Shown here: positions 8,231 to 17,332 of the stretch, in pieces
How positions within the stretch are numbered: the first letter of the stretch is position 1
How the letters are laid out: each line of letters begins with the position of its first letter
Source of the DNA: UBA6168 sp964508135
Lineage (GTDB): Bacteria; Bacteroidota; Bacteroidia; Chitinophagales; Saprospiraceae
Length of the DNA stretch: 64,000 nucleotides
NCBI GenBank assembly: GCA_964508135.1
Contig: CAZDSU010000024.1
Coordinates: forward strand, 20,915 to 84,914
Reading direction: 5' to 3'
The notes under the pieces: model-generated
The model's database searches: none
Seen by the model: only the letters and a program-made list of their open reading frames with translations
What the model was told of the DNA's origin: nothing
Made by a program: the position numbers and the translations under genes

Positions 8231-9433
8231 TTACGGATTAATTGGAGCAGCAAATTTGTCAATTGCCGCCACGACCACCGCACAAGCCGTGCGGATTTCC
8301 CCTTCGGAAATGGTCAGCGGTGGGGCGATGCGCAGGCTGCGATCGTTGAATAGGAACCAGTCGGTGATGATGCCATTCGCCACGCATTCGAGGATGATTT
8401 TGCGGAGCAACTCGAACTCGCCCACCTCCACGGCCATGAGCAGCCCGGCACTGCGTACCTCCCGAATGGCTGGGTGCACGAGTAGCTGGTGGAACAACAC
8501 CTCCTTCTCCTTCACGCCTTCCCAAAGTTTGTGTTTGGTCAAAAAAAGCAGCGTAGCAAGTGCCGCCGCACAGCAGACCGGGTGCCCGCCGAAGGTGGTG
8601 ATGTGCCCCAGCGGTGGCTCGTGCCCCAGCACCTGCATCACCTCCCCGGAAGCGATAAATGCCCCAATGGGCATACCGCCACCCATGCCCTTGGCCAGCA
8701 GCAGCACGTCCGGTACGACGCCGTACTGCTCGAAGGCCCAGAGCGTGCCCGTGCGACCGTAGCCCGCCTGGATTTCGTCAAAAACGAGCAGCGCACCCAT
8801 CTCGGTGCAGCGTTTTCGCAGTTTTTTCAAATAATCGTTTTGGGGTAAACGGACGCCCGCTTCAGCCTGCACCGGCTCGATGATGACGCAGGCAGTCTGG
8901 GGGCCGATTTTCTCCAAATCCGCCTCCCAGTTGAAGTTGATATGTCGGATACCTGGCAGCAGCGGATGGTAGCCCTGCGTGAAAAAACTGGGCGACATCA
9001 AGCTGGCGGCGCCCTGTGTGCTGCCGTGGTAGGCTTCCCGGCAGGCGATGATTTCTGGGCGGCCCGTGTAGCGTTTGGCGAGTTTCATGGCGCCCTCCGT
9101 GGCTTCGCTGCCGGAGTTGGTGAAGTAAACGCAACTGAGTTGCGGGGGCAAATTGGCGGCAAGCAAGCTGGCCAGTTCTACTTGCGGCGACAGCACGTAC
9201 TCGCCGTAGACGAGGGTGTGGAGGTAGCGGTCGGCCTGCGACTTGACGGCTTCCACCACATCGGGATGACGATGCCCAAGCACGCTCACGCTGATGCCGG
9301 CGATGAGGTCGAGGTAGCGTTTGCCAGCTTTGTCGAACAGAAAAGTGCCTTCCGCTCGTTCGATTTCGAGCAGCATTGGGATGTCACTGGTCTGGGCTAC
9401 GTGCTGGAGGAATTGTTGGCGTTGGGAGGGCAT
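8231..9433 (-). CDS. Class III PLP-dependent aminotransferase
   Basis: This 400-residue fold-type I aminotransferase belongs to the acetylornithine/ornithine/4-aminobutyrate group. The PLP-phosphate contact is SGSEA at 107-111 and YHGST is at 135-139. FDEIQAGYGRTG at 218-229 holds the ring-nitrogen Asp, and Lys248 in LLLAKGMGGGMPIGA forms the Schiff base. The family moves an amino group from an omega-amine donor to 2-oxoglutarate. The precise substrate is undetermined. No arginine-biosynthesis genes are nearby, which argues weakly against a dedicated argD. Confidence 0.88.
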   Translation of the reverse strand: MPSQRQQFLQHVAQTSDIPMLLEIERAEGTFLFDKAGKRYLDLIAGISVSVLGHRHPDVVEAVKSQADRYLHTLVYGEYVLSPQVELASLLAANLPPQLSCVYFTNSGSEATEGAMKLAKRYTGRPEIIACREAYHGSTQGAASLMSPSFFTQGYHPLLPGIRHINFNWEADLEKIGPQTACVIIEPVQAEAGVRLPQNDYLKKLRKRCTEMGALLVFDEIQAGYGRTGTLWAFEQYGVVPDVLLLAKGMGGGMPIGAFIASGEVMQVLGHEPPLGHITTFGGHPVCCAAALATLLFLTKHKLWEGVKEKEVLFHQLLVHPAIREVRSAGLLMAVEVGEFELLRKIILECVANGIITDWFLFNDRSLRIAPPLTISEGEIRTACAVVVAAIDKFAAPINP

Positions 9434-9437
9434 GTGA

Positions 9438-9478
9438 GAAATTTGGAAATTAGAAATTTGGAAATTGGGGGTTGGGAA
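9438..9478. repeat. GGAAATT-type heptamer repeat upstream of the aminotransferase
   Basis: Units such as GAAATTT and GGAAATTA are repeated at about 7-9 bp directly before the aminotransferase start codon. The unit is close to the one found in frame in the E1 gene. Confidence 0.7.
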
Positions 9479-9585
9479 TGTCGTTCTTGAAATTTATACT
9501 ACGCTTTCTATTGGAATTTTGTCAAAAATACGGTGAAAAGCTAAACCAAGGTATGGGGGGATTTGTCCCCAAAACTCATCTAAGA

Positions 9586-9738
9586 GCTTTGTCATTTAAA
9601 TAGTGTCGGGTTAAAGCAAGGGGCTAGGGGCGGCGCAGCCGCCCCAAGAGAACCTCTCCCCCCGACGAGCCGCCGGAGGCGGCGAGAAGGGGCAAATACG
9701 ATAGTTTTTTTGACCCGTCATTATTGATTTGACAAAGC
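9586..9738. mobile_element. MITE-like palindromic element, copy A
   Basis: Terminal inverted repeats of about 30 bases begin GCTTTGTCA and end in GGGTTAAA or GGGTCAAA. They surround a GC-rich core with CCGACGAGCCGCCGGAGGCG. The core is shared with five other copies in the window, but the ends differ from the TTTTGTGCAAA-type copies. There is no open reading frame. It lies in the 530-base spacer before the DUF5686 gene; I see nothing else in that spacer. Confidence 0.75.
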
Positions 9739-9966
9739 ACAAAGCCTGTAATCCGTAAAGGTAAAACGTTCGTATGTCATTTTGCGATGCTAAAACTTGG
9801 GTAGTTTTGCGGCGAAATGGCCAATGAAAAGAACTTTTCGATTGCTTGAAAGTTCTTGTGAGATGCTAAAAATGGCAGCTTGGCGTTTGAAATTTGGTTT
9901 TCGCCAAGAACGCCAGGCGGCATTTTCAATTTTTTCACCGACACCTGATTGAAGAAACTTACGCTT

Positions 9967-12555
9967 ATGTATTTTAACATTTCTAAGAATCAACTGATTT
10001 TCAGCCTGATTTTCCTACTGTTTTCCACTTCGGCTTTTGCCCAAAAAATGACCACCGTTAAAGGTACCATCATAGATGCAGGTACGCTGGAGCCGCTGCC
10101 TTTTGTTAACGTCTCGTTCAAGGGCACCACCATTGGCACTACTACCGACTTTGATGGCAAATATGTGCTGGAGTCAAAATGGGCCACTGCACAAATGGAA
10201 GTGTCATTTATTGGGTACGAAACCCAAATAATGGCCATTGTGCTAGGCGAAAGGCAGGTTTTTGATATTGCACTGCAGTCAACCTCCATCACCATGAAAG
10301 AAGTGGTGGTGAAGGCGAAGAAAGGCCGCTACAAGCGCCGTGACAACCCCGCCGTGGAACTGATGCGGGAGGTGATTGCCCACAAAGACGAAAACCGCAT
10401 CGAAGCCTCGAACTTTTACGAAATGGACAAGTACGAGAAAATCCAGTTCGACATCAACAACTTCGACCCCGAAGAACTGCGCAAGAAGCGGGCGTTCAGG
10501 AAGTACCAGTTCATACTCGACAACGTGGACACCTCGAAGGTAAACGGCAAGCCGTTCCTGCCCTTTTTCATCCAGGAATCCTCGACAAAAGTTTACTACC
10601 GCAAAAACCCGGAAGACTACAAGGAACACCGTAACGGCGTGAAGGTCACGGGCATGAAGGAGTACGTGGACGACAAGGACTTGAATGACATGCTCTCGGT
10701 GATGTACCAAAGCGTCAACATATACGCGAACGACATTCGCCTACTCGACCTTTCGTTTATGAGTCCACTGAGCACCACGGCGATTGGGTATTACCGTTTT
10801 TATATCGTGGACAGCACGGGCACTGTAAATGGCACCCCCGTAACCAAAGTATCATTTTATCCCGAAAACAATCAAAACATCGCTTTCAAGGGTGACCTCT
10901 ACATCACCCGTGGCGACTCGACCTTTGCGGTAATCAGGGCCGATTTTGGAATAACGCGCCAAATCAACGTCAATTTCGTTCAAGACCTGAAACTGCAACA
11001 GGAATTTGCGAAGCAGCCAAATGACACCTGGGCACGTACCAAGGATCAAGTGACGGTTGATTTTTCCATCTTGAAGAGAGGTACCGGTATCTACGGGACA
11101 CGAACGGCAACGTACAAGGATTTCATCTTTGATAAACCAATTGATGATTCCTATTATGTCGGTACTGAAAAAACAGTTGAAGCGCCCGATGTTTACAAAA
11201 AGGACGAGGCCTTTTGGCAGTCAGCTCGCCACGAAAAGCTGTCGGACAAGGAGCAGAACGTTTACCAGATGATTGATACCATTCAGCGCATGCCCAGTTT
11301 CCGGCGCATGATGAACGCCATGTCGTTGGTGTTCACTGGCTACAAGGCCGTTGGCCCCATTGACATAGGGCCTATCGCCAATTTTTACAGTTTTAACCCC
11401 GTGGAGGGCACCCGGGTGAAATTGGGTGGCGAGACCAACCTGAAATTCCTTCCAAAATTCAGCATTGGGGGTTATGGTGCTTACGGTTTGAAAGATGAGC
11501 TATTCAAATACGCCGGCTTTGCCACCTACTCTTTCCGGGACGACTTCAAGGTGAACCCCAAGCACTACGTGAAGTTTTTTTACCAAAAAGAAGTGAACTT
11601 GGTGGGGCAAATACTTTTGCTGAACAGCCCCGACAACTTCTTCCTCTCCTTCCAGCGGGGCAGCCGAGACCGGATGCTGTTGCTGAACAAAATCCAGGGT
11701 GAATATTTCCTGGAAACGCCCAACCACCTGAGTTACCAACTGACCTATACCAACACCCGCCAGCGCAAGTACGGTACCACGGAGTTCGCTTACACCCCAG
11801 TGGGAGCGACGCAACAGGAGTTCTTTGATGAGTTCACTACCAGCGATGTGGGCCTGACGCTCCGCTTTGCACCCAATGAGAAGTACATCCAAGGCCGTAC
11901 CTACCGGACGCAGTTGTACAACAAGCACCCGATTTTCCTACTCAAGCTCAACGCAGGGCTGAAGGACGTGCTTGGCGGCGACTACTCCTACCAGAGCGCC
12001 TCGCTGAACGTGGTGAAGCGCTTTTACCTTTCGTTCCTTGGCGTTACCCGAATGGACTTCGAAGCTGGCAAAATCTGGGGCAACGGTGTACCCTACTTCC
12101 TGCTCAACATGCCCAGGGCCAACCAAACCTACACCTACCGCACCACTTCGTTCAACATGATGAACTACCAGGAGTTTGTGAGCGACGAGTATGCCCTGCT
12201 GATGTTGGAGCATAATTTCAATGGTTGGCTATTCAACAAAATACCGTTGCTCCGCAAACTTAAACTGCGGGAGGCCATCACCTTCAAAGCCATTTACGGC
12301 AGGTTGAGTGACAGCAACAATCCTGAAACGCACCCGGAATTCATCCAGTTCTTGAAGGGTGAAACCGATGCCCCAGCGACCTACACTTTGCAAAAAGAGC
12401 CATACATGGAGGTAGGTGTGGGTGTCGGCAACATCTTCAAAATACTGCGGTTCGACCTGGTTCGCCGCCTTACTTACCTCGACAATCCTGAGGTGCCTTC
12501 TTTGTTCGGCGTAAAAGGGCTTGGCATCCGGTTCAGGGCACAGATATCATTCTAA
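9967..12555 (+). CDS. DUF5686 family surface protein with carboxypeptidase-like domain
   Basis: This is an 862-residue exported protein. I chose the ATG at 9967; an in-frame TTG at 9949 would add six residues. A signal peptide ending ...TSAFAQ is followed by a CarboxypepD_reg-like beta-sandwich at about 22-110 (VKGTIIDAGTLEPLPFVNVS, then TTTDFDGKY). The rest matches DUF5686, a large family with alternating polar/aromatic strands near the C-terminus that ends in RFRAQISF, an aromatic end typical of outer-membrane barrels. The location is probably the outer membrane. The function is not established for the family. Confidence 0.85.
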   Translation: MYFNISKNQLIFSLIFLLFSTSAFAQKMTTVKGTIIDAGTLEPLPFVNVSFKGTTIGTTTDFDGKYVLESKWATAQMEVSFIGYETQIMAIVLGERQVFDIALQSTSITMKEVVVKAKKGRYKRRDNPAVELMREVIAHKDENRIEASNFYEMDKYEKIQFDINNFDPEELRKKRAFRKYQFILDNVDTSKVNGKPFLPFFIQESSTKVYYRKNPEDYKEHRNGVKVTGMKEYVDDKDLNDMLSVMYQSVNIYANDIRLLDLSFMSPLSTTAIGYYRFYIVDSTGTVNGTPVTKVSFYPENNQNIAFKGDLYITRGDSTFAVIRADFGITRQINVNFVQDLKLQQEFAKQPNDTWARTKDQVTVDFSILKRGTGIYGTRTATYKDFIFDKPIDDSYYVGTEKTVEAPDVYKKDEAFWQSARHEKLSDKEQNVYQMIDTIQRMPSFRRMMNAMSLVFTGYKAVGPIDIGPIANFYSFNPVEGTRVKLGGETNLKFLPKFSIGGYGAYGLKDELFKYAGFATYSFRDDFKVNPKHYVKFFYQKEVNLVGQILLLNSPDNFFLSFQRGSRDRMLLLNKIQGEYFLETPNHLSYQLTYTNTRQRKYGTTEFAYTPVGATQQEFFDEFTTSDVGLTLRFAPNEKYIQGRTYRTQLYNKHPIFLLKLNAGLKDVLGGDYSYQSASLNVVKRFYLSFLGVTRMDFEAGKIWGNGVPYFLLNMPRANQTYTYRTTSFNMMNYQEFVSDEYALLMLEHNFNGWLFNKIPLLRKLKLREAITFKAIYGRLSDSNNPETHPEFIQFLKGETDAPATYTLQKEPYMEVGVGVGNIFKILRFDLVRRLTYLDNPEVPSLFGVKGLGIRFRAQISF

Positions 12556-12558
12556 CAG

Positions 12559-12729
12559 TTTTAGAGGTTGTTTAAATTTTGGGGTTCGAGTGAAAAATAG
12601 CCAATTTTTCGATGAGACAAGGCGGAAAATTGGGAGCATAGTGGCGCTACGTGACCAATTTTTCAACGAAGTATCATCGGAAAAGGGGTGGTTTTTCGCC
12701 GGAAGCCAGAATTTAAACAACCTCTAAAA
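12559..12729. mobile_element. MITE-like element with TTTTAGAGGTTGTTTAAATT ends
   Basis: Perfect or near-perfect terminal inverted repeats occur at 12559-12582 and 12706-12729, and the interior also pairs imperfectly (GAAAAATAGCC against GGTTTTTCGCC). It starts three bases after the DUF5686 stop codon, has no reading frame and is unrelated to the GC-rich core family. The remaining spacer to 12895 holds only a promoter-like box. Confidence 0.75.
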
Positions 12730-12783
12730 GCGTGTGGTTTCAAAAACGCTGGCAACCAGCGCCAAACAGTAGCTGCCATCGTT

Positions 12784-12791
12784 TAACTTTG
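12784..12791 (+). promoter_or_regulatory. Promoter -7-like box upstream of the phosphatidyltransferase gene
   Basis: TAACTTTG fits TAnnTTTG and lies 105 bases before the start codon. No convincing -33 box is seen. Confidence 0.3.
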
Positions 12792-12895
12792 CGCATTGTA
12801 AAGAAAACCAGGCAACAGTGCAGCACATCAACTGCTATTTTAGTTAAGATAACTTGGCGTTGGCATTGTAGCTTTCGTCCTAAGGCCAAATTACT

Positions 12896-13597
12896 ATGAG
12901 CGAAAACCTGCTAAAAAAATATGGACAGCCGCTTGTTTACAAAGTCATCAACCCACTGATAGAACTGCTGGTGCGGTGGAAGGTGAGGCCCAACACCATC
13001 ACGACCATTGGCTTGGTCGTCAGCACGTTCGCTACCGTTATATTTATTTATGGCGGTAAATATGGCGAGCGCAGCGACCATTCCTATATTGGGTGGGCTG
13101 GGGTAGTCATTTTGTTTGCAGGGCTTTTTGACATGATTGATGGACGGCTGGCCAGGGTGGGCCACATGGATTCCACCTTCGGTGCGCTATACGACTCCGT
13201 GCTCGACAGGTACAGCGAGATGATCATGTTCCTTGGCATCTGTTGGTACCTCGTGGCGCAGAGCTACTTCCTCAGCTCGCTATTTGCCTTCGTCGCGCTC
13301 ATCGGCTCGGTGATGGTCAGCTACATCAGGGCGAGGGCCGAGAGCCTTGGGGCGAGGGCCGACGTAGGCATCATGCAACGGCCAGAGCGCATCATCATCA
13401 TTGGCGTATCGGCAATGGCCTGCGGCATCTACTCGGCACTGGGCGGCAGCGAGGTGAGGGTCACGGTGGATTGGCTTCCTATCCCGTTGTTTGAAACCAT
13501 TACCATTTTCACCTTCCCACTCATGGTGCTTGCGGTGCTGACAAACATCACAGCCATTACGAGACTGTTGCACAGCAAGAAAGAACTTGAAAAATGA
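12896..13597 (+). CDS. CDP-alcohol phosphatidyltransferase family protein
   Basis: This is a 233-residue integral membrane enzyme. The family signature D-x2-D-G-x2-A-R-x8-9-G-x3-D-x3-D is complete: D79, D82, G83, A86, R87, G97, D100, D104. About six hydrophobic helices are present. The family joins a CDP-activated lipid to an alcohol (glycerol phosphate, inositol or another) in the inner membrane. Which lipid is made here is not shown. The stop codon overlaps the start of the DUF4833 gene (ATGA), so the two are translationally coupled. Confidence 0.9.
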   Translation: MSENLLKKYGQPLVYKVINPLIELLVRWKVRPNTITTIGLVVSTFATVIFIYGGKYGERSDHSYIGWAGVVILFAGLFDMIDGRLARVGHMDSTFGALYDSVLDRYSEMIMFLGICWYLVAQSYFLSSLFAFVALIGSVMVSYIRARAESLGARADVGIMQRPERIIIIGVSAMACGIYSALGGSEVRVTVDWLPIPLFETITIFTFPLMVLAVLTNITAITRLLHSKKELEK

Positions 13598-14163
13598 GTA
13601 AACCTGTTCTAATTACCATATTGTTTTCGGCCATCTTGGCCATGCCGCTTTTTTCGCAGGGCACTGCCAAAACTGGCCCCATGTCGCTGATGAGCCGCCC
13701 CACCGACTTCCCAACGCCCCCGAAAACGGCAAAGTCCCTTTTTTTTATCCAAAGAAACAAGAACAAGAACACCATTGCGTACGATGCAAACCTGGTTGGG
13801 GGGAAGTTTGACCCATCAAATCCGATAGATGCCTACTGGCTGCGCTACGGCAGCAATGGCGAGCGCAAGGAACTGACCTGGACGCAAAGCACTTTTGCCT
13901 ACGGCTACAGCAGCAGGAAAGACGGCACGGGCAGGGGTTTCTACATCACCCTCACCGCCTACGACAAGCGCAAAATCCATCTCAAGACAGACTCAAACGG
14001 CAAGCCAATGGCCACCATGACCATCAACGGAAAGAACTGCCAGTTGAACTATATCTGGGTCTTTGCCGATGATGCCAGCAAATGGCCAGATGTTTACCAC
14101 GTGGACCTGCACGGCACCGAGCTTGCAACGGGGAAAAAGCAGCTGGAAAGAATCAACAACTAA
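13594..14163 (+). CDS. DUF4833-like exported protein
   Basis: This 189-residue protein has a signal peptide (MSKPVLITILFSAILAMPLF, then S-Q-G). The mature part starts with FFIQRNKNKNTIAYDAN and contains GGKFDPSNPIDAYWLRYG, which I recognise as the DUF4833 pattern. The role is unknown. Coupling by ATGA to the phosphatidyltransferase gene suggests a task in lipid or envelope metabolism, which is an inference from position only. Confidence 0.7.
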   Translation: MSKPVLITILFSAILAMPLFSQGTAKTGPMSLMSRPTDFPTPPKTAKSLFFIQRNKNKNTIAYDANLVGGKFDPSNPIDAYWLRYGSNGERKELTWTQSTFAYGYSSRKDGTGRGFYITLTAYDKRKIHLKTDSNGKPMATMTINGKNCQLNYIWVFADDASKWPDVYHVDLHGTELATGKKQLERINN

Positions 14164-14234
14164 TACGACGAAGTAGCAGGGGTTTTCTTTATTTTCGGGA
14201 TATTTGCCACCAATTATATTTCAACACAAAACGA

Positions 14235-15476
14235 ATGGCAATACCCTACGGTGAGATACTGGCGCAAACGGAGCGCTACCAGTCCGATTTTTTTCAAAAG
14301 AAAATAGGTGGTGAGTACGTTTTCCACGACTTTAACCATACGCTGGGCGTATTGGAGTCGGTGGTCGAAATCGGCACTGGCAACAACCTTGACGACCGTG
14401 AACTCAGTCTGCTACAACTGGCCGCCTGGTTTCACGACAGCGGCTACGACCAAGGCGCCGAGGGCCACGAGGAGCGCAGTTGTCGTTATGCCGTCAGTTT
14501 CCTGTCCAGTTTTGACCTGCCCGACCAAGACCTCGACCTCATCACCCGCTGCATCATGGCCACCCAACTGCCCTTCAAGCCCAAGGATTTGCTGGAGGAA
14601 ATCATCTGCGACGCCGACCTGAGCCACCTTGGCAAAAAAAGCTACTGGGACCGCTGTGGCCGCCTACGGCAGGAACTGCTGCTTACCCGAGGCAAGATGA
14701 TGTCGGAGCCGGAGTGGGTGCAGTTTGAGCTGGATTTTATGAACAACCACCGCTATTATACGGCTGTGGCCGAGGAACTGTACAACCCCCGAAAGCTCAA
14801 GCACATCAACCAGTTGCGCAAGCACCAGTTTCGCCTGAACCCCTCCGGCGTGGAGTCGGTGGACGACCTTGCCCGCAAGGACAAGAAGCAGAAAACGGAA
14901 AAGGACCAAGCGGATGGGGGCGTGGTCAGGCGCCCGAAAGACCTGAGTGATGCTGAGGTCGGGCGGGGCGTTGAGACGATGTACCGCACCACTTACCGCA
15001 CCCATATCAACCTTAGTGGCATGGCCGACAGCAAGGCGAACATCATGCTGAGCATCAACGCCATCGTGATTTCGGTGACAATGCCGCAGTTGTTCCCAAG
15101 GTTTGAACAGTACCCGCAAATCATCATCCCCGCCATAATACTGCTTGTGGTCTGCGTGACGGCCATGACGCTGGCCACCCTGAGCACCCGGCCCAAGATT
15201 ACGGAGGGCAAGTTCACGAGGGAAGACATTGAATCCCGCAAGGCCAACCTGCTTTTCTTCGGCAACTACTACAACATGAAGCTGGACGACTTCCATTGGG
15301 GCATGATGGAGATGATCAAGGACAAGGATTTCCTCTACACTTCCATGACCAAAGACCTGTACTTCCTAGGCGTGGTGCTGGCCAAAAAATACCGCTACCT
15401 GAGCTACTGCTACAACGTGTTCATGTACGGTGTGATAGGAGCGGTGCTGGCGTTTGCGGTGGCGTTTTTATTGTAA
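14235..15476 (+). CDS. HD-domain phosphohydrolase fused to a PycTM (DUF5706) membrane domain
   Basis: This 413-residue two-domain protein has an N-terminal HD metal-dependent phosphohydrolase: H31 and H35, H67-D68 (WFHDSGYD), H78-E79 and D126 in DADLSHLG. After a charged linker (about 205-250), residues 250-413 match PycTM/DUF5706. The signature is YRTTYRTHINLSGMADSKAN, then two helices, a cytosolic stretch and one final helix. PycTM is the membrane effector of Pycsar antiphage systems, where a cyclic nucleotide opens it. HD domains often hydrolyse cyclic or other nucleotides. No nucleotide cyclase lies nearby. I chose the ATG at 14235 because the longer frame overlaps the DUF4833 gene. A nucleotide-sensing or housekeeping membrane role is possible. 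Confidence 0.85.
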   Translation: MAIPYGEILAQTERYQSDFFQKKIGGEYVFHDFNHTLGVLESVVEIGTGNNLDDRELSLLQLAAWFHDSGYDQGAEGHEERSCRYAVSFLSSFDLPDQDLDLITRCIMATQLPFKPKDLLEEIICDADLSHLGKKSYWDRCGRLRQELLLTRGKMMSEPEWVQFELDFMNNHRYYTAVAEELYNPRKLKHINQLRKHQFRLNPSGVESVDDLARKDKKQKTEKDQADGGVVRRPKDLSDAEVGRGVETMYRTTYRTHINLSGMADSKANIMLSINAIVISVTMPQLFPRFEQYPQIIIPAIILLVVCVTAMTLATLSTRPKITEGKFTREDIESRKANLLFFGNYYNMKLDDFHWGMMEMIKDKDFLYTSMTKDLYFLGVVLAKKYRYLSYCYNVFMYGVIGAVLAFAVAFLL

Positions 15477-15483
15477 AAAAGCC

Positions 15484-15900
15484 TCAGGCCAATTGGGCGT
15501 CCACTTTGATTTCACAGTTCAACAACTTGGAAATCGGGCAGTTCTTCTCCGCATCTGCGACACAGGTTGCGAATTGTGCTGCGCTGATGCTTGGCACGGT
15601 TGCCGTCAGTTGCAGGTGCGATTCGGTGACTGCGCCGTCTCCGAGCGTGATGGTGCATTTCGTTTCCAGTTTCTCAGGCGTGAAGCCCGCACCGCCCAGC
15701 ACGAAGGAAAGTTTCATGTTGAAGCAACCTGCATGGGCCGCCGCCACCAGTTCCTCCGGGTTGGTGCCGATTCCGTCGGCAAAGCGGGTGTTGTAAGAGT
15801 ACTGTGTTTGGTTCAATACATTGCTTTGGGTGGTCAGGTGGCCAGTGCCTTCTTTGCCGGAGCCTTCCCAAACGGAGGTTGCGTTTCTTTTGATTGCCAT
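15484..15900 (-). CDS. OsmC-family peroxidase
   Basis: This 138-residue cytosolic protein of the OsmC/Ohr fold reduces organic hydroperoxides with a reactive-cysteine pair. Cys59 (VAAAHAGCFNM) and Cys121 (EKNCPISKLL) are present. Arg39 and Glu50 (NPEELVAAAHAG) match the active-site Arg/Glu. The length and the VWEGSGKEGTG start fit the OsmC subgroup rather than Ohr. It is convergent with the HD-PycTM gene and stands alone. Confidence 0.9.
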   Translation of the reverse strand: MAIKRNATSVWEGSGKEGTGHLTTQSNVLNQTQYSYNTRFADGIGTNPEELVAAAHAGCFNMKLSFVLGGAGFTPEKLETKCTITLGDGAVTESHLQLTATVPSISAAQFATCVADAEKNCPISKLLNCEIKVDAQLA

Positions 15901-16050
15901 TGTTCGATTGTTTTTAATGTGAGTGATTTTTCATTCACTGCAAACCTAGTTTTTTCTCTTGGGATGCAGGGCGACCACTGTCGAATTGACATCAATTTTA
16001 TGATTTCATAATATCGCCGCATCTTCGCCCTTCCAAATTCAACGCATATT

Positions 16051-17181
16051 TTGACATTCCAACTTCAACATACCGACCCGAACTGCGCCGCCCGTGCAGG
16101 CCGCATCGAAACGGCACATGGCGCTATCGAGACGCCCATCTTCATGCCCGTGGGCACGGCGGGTGCCGTGAAGGCCGTACATATTCACGAGCTGGAGCGC
16201 GAGGTGCATGCACAAATCATCCTCGGCAACACCTACCACCTCTACCTGCGGCCCGGCATGGATGTGCTGCGGGCAGCGGGCGGATTGCATAAGTTCAACG
16301 GCTGGAGCCATCCCATCCTCACCGATAGCGGTGGCTACCAAGTTTATTCGCTGGCCGCACAGCGCAAAATCAAGGAGGAGGGCGTCACCTTCCAGTCGCA
16401 TATTGACGGCTCGAAGCACGTCTTCACCCCGGAGCGGGTAATGGATATCCAGCGGGAAATCGGGGCAGACATCATCATGGCCTTCGACGAGTGTACGCCC
16501 TATCCCTGCGAGTACGGCTACGCCAAAAACTCGATGGGCTTGACCCACCGCTGGCTCAAGCGCTGTTGCGACCGCTTCGACAAGACGGAAGGACTGTACG
16601 GCTACGAGCAGACGCTGTTTCCCATCGTGCAGGGAAGCACCTACCCCGACCTTCGGCGGGAGTCGGCGGAGGCCATCGCTTCGTTTGACAGGGAGGGCAA
16701 CGCCATCGGCGGCCTGTCCGTCGGCGAGCCAGACGAGGACATGTACGCGATGACAGAGCTGGTTTGCGGCATTTTGCCGAAGGAAAAACCCCGCTACTTG
16801 ATGGGCGTCGGCACGCCGATGAACATTTTGGAGTGCATCGCCCTCGGCATTGACATGTTCGACTGTGTGTTGCCGACCCGCAATGCCCGCCACGGTCACC
16901 TCTACACCGCCAACGGCATCATCAACATCCGCAACGAAAAGTGGAAGAACGACCACAACCCCATTGACCCCGAAAGCACGAGCCATACGAGCCGGGTACA
17001 CTCACTGGCCTACCTACGCCACCTCTTCGTGGCCGACGAGCAATTGGGCGGCATGATTGCCACATTGCACAACCTCTGTTTCTACCTCTGGCTGGTGGGC
17101 GAAGCCCGGCGGCGCATCATCACCGGCGATTTTTTGAGCTGGAAAAACGGGATGGTGGCGAGGATGGCGCAGCGGCTTTGA
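16051..17181 (+). CDS. tgt: Queuine tRNA-ribosyltransferase (tRNA-guanine transglycosylase)
   Basis: This 376-residue enzyme exchanges guanine 34 in tRNAs with GUN anticodons for a queuosine precursor. Substrate-site signatures are present: ILTDSGGYQVYSLA (Asp92), MAFDECTPYP, GGLSVGEP at 220-227, and DMFDCVLPTRNARHG at 268-282 with the catalytic Asp. Odd: the usual zinc-binding C-x-C-x2-C is S-x-S-x2-S here (Ser309, Ser311, Ser314 in DPESTSHTSRVHS), although His340 is kept. From memory, other Bacteroidota enzymes also lack these cysteines. The start is TTG at 16051; no in-frame ATG lies close upstream, and MTFQLQHTDPNCAARAG matches the family N-terminus. Confidence 0.93.
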   Translation: MTFQLQHTDPNCAARAGRIETAHGAIETPIFMPVGTAGAVKAVHIHELEREVHAQIILGNTYHLYLRPGMDVLRAAGGLHKFNGWSHPILTDSGGYQVYSLAAQRKIKEEGVTFQSHIDGSKHVFTPERVMDIQREIGADIIMAFDECTPYPCEYGYAKNSMGLTHRWLKRCCDRFDKTEGLYGYEQTLFPIVQGSTYPDLRRESAEAIASFDREGNAIGGLSVGEPDEDMYAMTELVCGILPKEKPRYLMGVGTPMNILECIALGIDMFDCVLPTRNARHGHLYTANGIINIRNEKWKNDHNPIDPESTSHTSRVHSLAYLRHLFVADEQLGGMIATLHNLCFYLWLVGEARRRIITGDFLSWKNGMVARMAQRL

Positions 17182-17331
17182 TGATTGCGGATTTCGGATT
17201 GCGGAATTCGGATTGGGGGAGCTGCTCAACCCAATCTTAAAGTTATGCAAATGACATCCAATTCCTACCGTTGATTTCGTAGTAGCTTTGCCCCAAATCC
17301 GCAATCGTAAATCCGCATTCCGCAATCGAAT
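17182..17331. repeat. Pair of heptamer repeats in inverted orientation before the LptF/G gene
   Basis: GGATTGC/GGATTTC-type 7-bp units run at 17184-17216, directly after the tgt stop. The complementary units (CGCAATC, AATCCGC) run at 17299-17329, up to the next start codon. The two arms could pair around an 80-base AT-rich centre. Confidence 0.75.
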
Positions 17332-17332
17332 A

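Noticed and set aside
9949..9966. TTG start for the DUF5686 gene
   Set aside because: The ATG at 9967 opens directly with the signal peptide; the TTG adds only a few residues and no support was seen.
14082..14234. Longer start of the HD-PycTM gene
   Set aside because: It would overlap the DUF4833 gene; the ATG at 14235 fits the HD-domain N-terminus.
12896..15476. Complete Pycsar system around the HD-PycTM gene
   Set aside because: No cyclase or cyclic-nucleotide-binding gene was found; the neighbours are lipid-enzyme and unknown exported genes.
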